DNA of 64,000 bases from Maricaulis sp047308265. GTDB taxonomy: Bacteria > Pseudomonadota > Alphaproteobacteria > Caulobacterales > Maricaulaceae. Of this stretch, positions 59,797 to 64,000 are shown one piece after another. The notes beneath the pieces were generated by a model, which saw only the letters and a list, made by a program, of their open reading frames with translations, was not told the DNA's origin and did no database searches. The position numbers and the translations under genes were made by a program. How positions within the stretch are numbered: position 1 is the first letter of the stretch; the number at the start of each line of letters is the position of its first letter. The stretch lies in assembly GCF_047308265.1 (NCBI RefSeq), contig NZ_JBKQWY010000002.1:248001-312000 (forward strand), read 5' to 3'.

Positions 59797-60288
59797 ATGC
59801 AGGCAGGATTTTGGCAGGGTATTTTCAGGCCAGCCCTCGCATTCTGGGGTGCCGCGCTGATTGTCGTCCTGGTCGGCGCAGGCCTTCACTACGGCTTTGA
59901 AATCTGGACCCTGAAACAGGCCGCACCCGATCTTGAAATTCCTGTACCGGGCGTATCGCTGATGATCACGATCGTGCTGGCGCTGGGTCTTACGGGCACG
60001 ATCCTTGCGCTGGTCTGTGCGCTTCCCGGGGTCTTGCTGATTGTCCTGATCCGCAAAATGGGGTGGCCACGCCCGATCGCCGATGCCGGAATGGCGCTGA
60101 TCCTTGCCGTCATCGCGCAGATTCTGGTTTTGGCCTATGCCCGGTCAGGCGGTGATCTGTGGGACATGACAGGCCTTGTCCGGGCTGTGACCGGGCAACC
60201 CCATCGTCTCGTCATTGCCGGACTGGCCGGGGCTGTGGGTGGCTTGACCTATGCAGGACTGGCCGGCGTACGGCGCCCGGACGTCTGA
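59797..60288 (+). CDS. hypothetical four-helix membrane protein
   Basis: A 163-residue protein with four hydrophobic helices (about 10-30, 50-75, 82-108 and 137-158) and short polar loops. GGAGTAGGAG precedes the ATG. No recognised family; WALL-type or Ca-binding motifs are absent. It lies 35 bp after mscS and is probably co-transcribed with it, but no functional link can be read from sequence. Confidence 0.65.
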   Translation: MQAGFWQGIFRPALAFWGAALIVVLVGAGLHYGFEIWTLKQAAPDLEIPVPGVSLMITIVLALGLTGTILALVCALPGVLLIVLIRKMGWPRPIADAGMALILAVIAQILVLAYARSGGDLWDMTGLVRAVTGQPHRLVIAGLAGAVGGLTYAGLAGVRRPDV

Positions 60289-60396
60289 CGGATATCACAC
60301 CCATAAACAGGCCTGCGTCACCGCGCCTCATGGTGGTTTCTAGTTGTTCTGCTATTTCTGTTTTGACAGAAACAAGCGACAGAAGGCGAGCGCATC

Positions 60397-60954
60397 ATGA
60401 GCCTTGCAGCAAAAGCATCCGGCCTGGAACTGACTGAAAAGGACAGGGTCGAAACGCAAAGTTTTGACAGGGAGGGACGCCTCGATTGGTGGAAGCATGT
60501 CGTGCGCCCGGTTCTTGCGTGGTTGGCGGCGTGTTACGCCGCCGGCGTTGCGATTATCTCGCTGCTGTTTTGGAGTGGAGTGTTGAGTGGGGGGCATTCA
60601 GCCCATGACTGGACACTCTTTGTTATGGCACCGGTTGCAGGGCTCCTCATGGGTTGGATCCCTGGTCTTCATGTCGCTGTTCTGACCTCTCTGCCCATGC
60701 CGTTCATCGTCTTTGTCATCCGGTTGAACACATGGCGCCGGGGCCGTCCCGATGTCCTGCTCAGCGGGGTGATGGGGGCTGTGTTAAGCCAGCTCATGGT
60801 GCAGCAACAATGGGAAGACAGTCCAAGCGTAGCGGCGATGTGGACCGCCGTGTTTTTTGTTGCGGGCATGGTCGGGGGTTGGGTGTATTGTGCGTTGGCC
60901 GGGCATTTTTCCCATTGTCGGCGCAGGGGCGATGACACTTGTCCTGAAGCCTAG
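60397..60954 (+). CDS. hypothetical membrane protein
   Basis: A 185-residue protein. A polar N-terminus of about 35 residues (ELTEKDRVETQSFDREGRLDWWKHVV) precedes four hydrophobic helices (about 40-62, 72-92, 96-110 with RLNTWRRGRPD after it, and 145-168). The C-terminus has two cysteines and basic residues. I recognise no family; similar size and topology to the preceding gene suggest a loose functional pairing. A short hairpin separates it from gltX. Confidence 0.6.
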   Translation: MSLAAKASGLELTEKDRVETQSFDREGRLDWWKHVVRPVLAWLAACYAAGVAIISLLFWSGVLSGGHSAHDWTLFVMAPVAGLLMGWIPGLHVAVLTSLPMPFIVFVIRLNTWRRGRPDVLLSGVMGAVLSQLMVQQQWEDSPSVAAMWTAVFFVAGMVGGWVYCALAGHFSHCRRRGDDTCPEA

Positions 60955-60986
60955 GCTTGGATAAGCCCTGCGGCTTGATCTAAAAG

Positions 60987-61007
60987 GCGGGCGGCAGATC
61001 CGCCCGC
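60987..61007 (+). other. GC hairpin in the gltX leader
   Basis: A perfect 8-bp stem GCGGGCGG / CCGCCCGC with a 5-nt loop, ending 20 bp before the gltX ATG and 33 bp after the previous stop. There is no T-run. It may be the end of the upstream transcript or a leader structure limiting gltX translation. Confidence 0.55.
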
Positions 61008-61026
61008 TCATCCAAGGCCCGTATTC

Positions 61027-62364
61027 ATGACCAAAGTCCGTTTCGCCCCCAGCCCGACCGGCCGCCTCCATGTCGGCAATGTCCGCACGGCGCTGTTCAA
61101 CTACCTCTTCGCGCGCAAGGCCGGTGGGACATTCGTCTTGCGGATTGATGATACGGATCTCGAGCGTTCCACGTCGGAGTATGAAGACGGTATCCGTGAG
61201 GACCTGACCTGGCTGGGGCTTCAGTGGGACGAGACGTTCAAACAGTCCGAGCGTTTCGACCGGTATGCGGCCGCGGCGGAAACACTCAAGGCCATGGGTC
61301 TGCTCTACCCGTGTTATGAGACGGGCGAGGAGCTGGAGCGCAAGCGTCGCCTGCAAATGGCCAATGGGCGTCCGCCGGTCTATGACCGCGCGGCCCTCTC
61401 GCTCAGCGAGACGGACAAGGCACAGCTGGAAGCCGAGGGTCACAAACCGCACTGGCGGTTCAAACTGTCCGGTCAGCCCATCAGCTGGGAGGATATGGTC
61501 CGGGGATCGGTCACTATCGACACCACGTCCCTGTCCGATCCGATCCTGATCCGCGAAGACGGTTCCTATCTCTACACATTGCCCAGCGTGGTGGATGATA
61601 TTGAGGCGGGTATCACGCACATCATCCGCGGTGAGGACCACACGACCAATTCCGGTGCCCAGATCGAGATCTTCGAGGCGCTAGGAAGCAAGGCACCGAT
61701 GTTCGGTCACCAGGCCCTGCTGGTCGGCGCAGATGGTGGCAAGCTGTCAAAACGTCTGGGGTCTTTGTCGATGGGTGATTTGCGCGATACGCAGGGCCTG
61801 GAGCCGATGGCTGTCAACTCCCTGCTCGCCAAGCTGGGCACATCGGATGCGATTGACGCCTTCGAAGCGCTCGACGGTCTGCTGGACGGATTTGATCTGT
61901 CCAAGTTGTCACGCGCACCCGCCCGTTTCGATGAAGACGATCTCAAACGCCTCAATGCCAAGCTGGTGCACGGCATGGCCTATACACAGGTCCAGCCGCG
62001 CCTGGCTGCGATGGGAGCTGATGCCGGTGAAGCCTTCTGGCTGGCGGTTCAACCCAATCTGGAACGCCTGTCCGATGCCAAGACCTGGGCCGGGCTGGTG
62101 TCCGGACCGGTGACGCCGCTGATCGAAGACGCGGAGTATGCCGCGCAGGCTCTGACCTTCCTGCCCGAGGGTGAGCTGACCGCCGAGAGCTGGGGAGCGT
62201 GGACCGCACGTATCAAGGCGGAAACCGGTCGCAAGGGCCGGGGTCTATTCATGCCCTTGCGGCAGATGCTGACCGGTGAAAGTCATGGTCCGGACATGGC
62301 GGCGCTGTTGCCGCTGATCGGCCGGAGCACCGTTGAGGCGCGTCTGAAAGGTGAAACGGCCTGA
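61027..62364 (+). CDS. gltX: glutamate--tRNA ligase
   Basis: Class I aminoacyl-tRNA synthetase charging tRNA-Glu (and possibly tRNA-Gln, if this is the relaxed-specificity copy). The 445-residue product opens with RFAPSPTGRLHVGNVRTALFNYLF, the HIGH-type signature. LRIDDTDLERS follows in the Rossmann fold, and GGKLSKRLGS (KMSKS-type) is at about residue 240. The C-terminal anticodon-binding helical domain runs to the end. Many alphaproteobacteria carry two gltX genes, and I cannot tell which this is. A terminator follows. Confidence 0.95.
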   Translation: MTKVRFAPSPTGRLHVGNVRTALFNYLFARKAGGTFVLRIDDTDLERSTSEYEDGIREDLTWLGLQWDETFKQSERFDRYAAAAETLKAMGLLYPCYETGEELERKRRLQMANGRPPVYDRAALSLSETDKAQLEAEGHKPHWRFKLSGQPISWEDMVRGSVTIDTTSLSDPILIREDGSYLYTLPSVVDDIEAGITHIIRGEDHTTNSGAQIEIFEALGSKAPMFGHQALLVGADGGKLSKRLGSLSMGDLRDTQGLEPMAVNSLLAKLGTSDAIDAFEALDGLLDGFDLSKLSRAPARFDEDDLKRLNAKLVHGMAYTQVQPRLAAMGADAGEAFWLAVQPNLERLSDAKTWAGLVSGPVTPLIEDAEYAAQALTFLPEGELTAESWGAWTARIKAETGRKGRGLFMPLRQMLTGESHGPDMAALLPLIGRSTVEARLKGETA

Positions 62365-62397
62365 TCCGTCCCTGAAGCCAAATTATTGAAACCATTG

Positions 62398-62424
62398 AAG
62401 GGCGGTCGCGATGCGGCCGCCCTT
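62398..62424 (+). terminator. intrinsic terminator after gltX
   Basis: An 8-bp stem AAGGGCGG / CCGCCCTT with a GC-rich loop, followed by TGTCGTGTTT, 33 bp after the gltX stop. Confidence 0.78.
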
Positions 62425-62445
62425 TGTCGTGTTTGCGAGATATTT

Positions 62446-62463
62446 TGTCAGGTTTCCTTGACA
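62446..62463. promoter_or_regulatory. operator-like box 1 (TGTCA-N8-TGACA)
   Basis: TGTCAGGTTTCCTTGACA is an inverted repeat with 5-bp arms. It shares TGTCAGGTT and the 3' TGACA with box 2; the centres are 32 bp apart (about three helical turns). Its right end contains TTGACA, a possible -35 element. It lies upstream of a four-gene operon that ends with an XRE-type regulator. Confidence 0.7.
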
Positions 62464-62477
62464 GTGAAGCGGGCATA

Positions 62478-62495
62478 TGTCAGGTTAACGTGACA
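62478..62495. promoter_or_regulatory. operator-like box 2 (TGTCA-N8-TGACA)
   Basis: TGTCAGGTTAACGTGACA is palindromic at 16 of 18 positions and centred 32 bp from box 1. It ends 20 bp before the ATG of the 27-residue peptide, so a bound protein would block the promoter or initiation. The likely ligand is the XRE protein encoded downstream; that is inference. Confidence 0.72.
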
Positions 62496-62515
62496 CATCG
62501 TCATGGAGACAAGAC

Positions 62516-62599
62516 ATGAAATCGAGCAAGAGTATCAATGCGGGCGTCTGGGTCGCGATCATCCTGGCCATACTGTTTGGTGCGGGGGTGATCGGATGA
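62516..62599 (+). CDS. 27-residue single-span membrane peptide
   Basis: A short reading frame encoding a polar start (MKSSKSINAG) followed by one hydrophobic helix (VWVAIILAILFGAGVIG) to the C-terminus. GGAGAC lies 7 bp upstream of the ATG. The stop overlaps the start of the alpha/beta hydrolase gene (ATGA/TGATG), which strongly suggests translation and coupling. It lies directly behind the two operator-like boxes and is the first gene of the operon. Its role is unknown; similar tiny helices regulate transporters or proteases or act as toxins. The hydrolase frame extends upstream through it but in another frame and without family similarity. Confidence 0.65.
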   Translation: MKSSKSINAGVWVAIILAILFGAGVIG

Positions 62600-63453
62600 T
62601 GGTTCGTTTAAGCATAATGGCCTTGGCGCTGGGGCTGAGCACGCCGGCGATGGCCGATCCGACCTATAGTGTGGAGCGGCGGGGGCAGGAGGATCAGCGT
62701 AGCGTGATTTTTATCCCCGGGCTCGCCTCACACGGCGACGTCTGGCACGATACAGCCGATAGCCTGGACGTGGATGCGCATATCGTGACCCTTGCCGGAT
62801 TTGGCGGACTGGCTCCGGCAGAGCGCACGGACAGTGTTGTTGAGACCGCGGTTGCCGATATCTCGGCCTATATCGAGGCGGAAGGTCTGGACGACGTGGT
62901 GCTGGTCGGCCATTCCATGGGGGCCCAGATCGCGCTGCAGGTGGCGGCGGCAGAACCCGACGAGGTCAGTGCGGTCGTGGTTGTCGATAGTGCACCGTTT
63001 TTTGCCCGCCTGTTCAATCCGGTCATCACCGCTGACCAGGCCCGGACCTATGGACAGAGCATGTCCGCCCAGATGGCGTCCATGCCGCGGGAGAGCTGGC
63101 TCGCGACGTCGCGTCAGGGCTTGCCCATCCAGTCGATGACAGCGCAGGGACAGGCCCGTGTCATGTCCTGGATGGAAGCGTCGGATCAGGCCACGGTTGC
63201 CACCGCCTTCGGTGAGATCGCCGGTACGGATTTCAGCCCGGTTCTGGCCGAGGTGCAGGCGCCGGTACGCATTCTGATTGCCTGGTCGCCGGCCATGCCG
63301 GTTTCAGGCGAACAGATCGAGGCCGGATACGCCGCGCAGTATGCCACTTTGCCTGATTATGACATCGTGCGTATCGAGCCGAGTCAGCATTTTATCATGC
63401 TGGACCAATCCGAAGCGTTCACGGCGCAATTGCGTCAGGTTCTGGCACAATAG
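62596..63453 (+). CDS. secreted alpha/beta hydrolase
   Basis: A 285-residue protein with a signal peptide (MMVRLSIMALALGLSTPAMA, about 20 residues). The alpha/beta-hydrolase fold has the oxyanion region IFIPGLASHGDVWHD, the nucleophile elbow VLVGHSMGAQIALQV at about residue 110, and the catalytic histidine in PSQHFIMLDQ near the end. The substrate is unknown (esterase or lipase-like). ATG at 62596 or 62599, overlapping the stop of the 27-residue peptide. It is 9 bp before the next gene, GGGGGACG lying between them. Confidence 0.88.
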   Translation: MMVRLSIMALALGLSTPAMADPTYSVERRGQEDQRSVIFIPGLASHGDVWHDTADSLDVDAHIVTLAGFGGLAPAERTDSVVETAVADISAYIEAEGLDDVVLVGHSMGAQIALQVAAAEPDEVSAVVVVDSAPFFARLFNPVITADQARTYGQSMSAQMASMPRESWLATSRQGLPIQSMTAQGQARVMSWMEASDQATVATAFGEIAGTDFSPVLAEVQAPVRILIAWSPAMPVSGEQIEAGYAAQYATLPDYDIVRIEPSQHFIMLDQSEAFTAQLRQVLAQ

Positions 63454-63462
63454 GGGGACGAG

Positions 63463-63849
63463 ATGGCGTTCAACTCACGTCGATACACCATTCATTTTGG
63501 CGGTGCCATGATGGCCTATACTGTGGTCCTCATTGCATCCATCGCGGCCCTCAACCGTCTCGAGCTGGATGTGCTGCCGGCCGTCCTGATCGCTCTGGCC
63601 CCGGTCCTGCCGGTTCTGTATGCGCTGCGGGCCTATGTGGTGGAATTCCGCTCCATTGATGAATTCCAGCGCCGTATTCAGGCGGAGGCGATCATCTGGT
63701 CGGCGGGACTGGTCGGGTTTGGCAGTTTCGCCTGGGGATTTGTGGAGATTGCCGTGGATGTGCCGCGCGTGTCTTTCATCTGGATCCTCCCGGCATTGAT
63801 CGCCGTGTATGGCCTGACCCAGTGTGTCCTCATGTGGCGATTCAAATGA
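63463..63849 (+). CDS. small membrane protein paired with XRE regulator
   Basis: A 128-residue protein with four hydrophobic helices (about 12-32, 38-54, 75-97 and 103-122) and the loop AYVVEFRSIDEFQRRIQAEAII between the second and third. The FRSIDEFQRRIQ-E pattern is often seen in membrane proteins encoded directly before small XRE regulators. No function is established. Its stop overlaps the ATG of the regulator by 4 bp (ATGA). Confidence 0.8.
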   Translation: MAFNSRRYTIHFGGAMMAYTVVLIASIAALNRLELDVLPAVLIALAPVLPVLYALRAYVVEFRSIDEFQRRIQAEAIIWSAGLVGFGSFAWGFVEIAVDVPRVSFIWILPALIAVYGLTQCVLMWRFK

Positions 63850-64000
63850 AGAATCGCCTGCGTGTGCTCCGGGCGGAGCGAAAATGGTCCCAGGCCGAAC
63901 TGGCAGGACGGGTTGATGTCTCGCGACAGGCCATCAATGCTGTGGAGACGGGCAAGCATGACCCGTCCCTCAGCCTGGCCTTCGCCCTGGCCGGTGCGTT
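63846..64000 (+). CDS. XRE-family (HTH_3) transcriptional regulator, truncated by window edge
   Basis: The first 51 codons are visible and the frame runs off the window. They encode a compact helix-turn-helix: LRVLRAERKWSQAELAGRVD, then VSRQAINAVETGKHDPSLSLAFALAGAF, typical of the short (about 70-residue) YozG-like regulators. It is the last visible gene of the operon and the obvious candidate to bind the two palindromic boxes upstream of the 27-residue peptide gene, giving autoregulation; this is inference. Confidence 0.9.
   Translation, partial: MKNRLRVLRAERKWSQAELAGRVDVSRQAINAVETGKHDPSLSLAFALAGA

Overview
The window is a GC-rich alphaproteobacterial chromosome segment. The gene content points to a marine, prosthecate-type lineage (Maricaulales/Hyphomonadales/Caulobacterales side). 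It holds the alphaproteobacterial families DUF1491, DUF2336, DUF6456, DUF5330 and DUF1499, a PleC/DivJ-like histidine kinase, a TtpC/DUF3450-type TonB system and an Mrp antiporter. Species is inference; no rRNA is present. No insertion sequence, phage or CRISPR was seen.

Layout. 1-5 kb: the 3' part of dxs, then a minus-strand MarR-GST-YdcZ-MAPEG detoxification operon and a DUF1348 gene lying between dxs and tlyA. 5-7.5 kb: two minus-strand genes for secreted glycine-zipper proteins, one very Arg/Asp/His-rich. 7.5-10 kb: aroC and a J-domain gene divergent from pdxH. 10-13.6 kb: a DUF1499 membrane protein, then a three-gene cassette encoding a small secreted Cys-containing peptide, an all-helical DUF6895-like protein and a secreted aspartic-protease-like protein. 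13.5-15.4 kb: metallo-beta-lactamase-fold hydrolase plus an ATP-grasp-like protein. 15.8-20.1 kb: peptide ABC transporter permeases and binding protein, without ATPases. 20-25 kb: DUF3667 protein, sppA, tRNA-Pro(CGG), tRNA-Gln(TTG) and a long non-coding gap. 25.4-34 kb: TonB energy-transduction operon (DUF3450, TtpC-like, ExbB, two ExbD, TonB, TPR) followed by a second TPR-TonB pair. 34-40 kb: S9 oligopeptidase lipoprotein, MFS-msrB, DoxX-like and DUF2336 genes. 40.2-48.1 kb: a ten-gene Mrp-type cation/proton antiporter operon in the E-F-G-A'-B-C-D order of Mbh-like complexes, with three D-type pumps and an MnhC carrying a His-rich insertion. 48-56 kb: a stand-alone DnaA-domain-IV-like protein with DUF6456, sufE, secreted proteins, the histidine kinase and a BcsB-like membrane-anchored protein. 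56-64 kb: DUF1491, prfC, mscS, membrane proteins, gltX, and an operon of a 27-residue membrane peptide, alpha/beta hydrolase, membrane protein and XRE regulator behind two palindromic operator-like boxes.

Functional themes are envelope transport and energisation (TonB, Opp, Mrp, MscS), envelope protein quality control (SppA, oligopeptidase) and housekeeping enzymes (dxs, aroC, pdxH, prfC, gltX, tlyA). An 18-bp element shared upstream of both glycine-zipper genes, with an 11-bp match upstream of the small secreted peptide gene, suggests a common regulon for secreted proteins. All product calls come from reading translated sequence and remembered family motifs; no database search was run.
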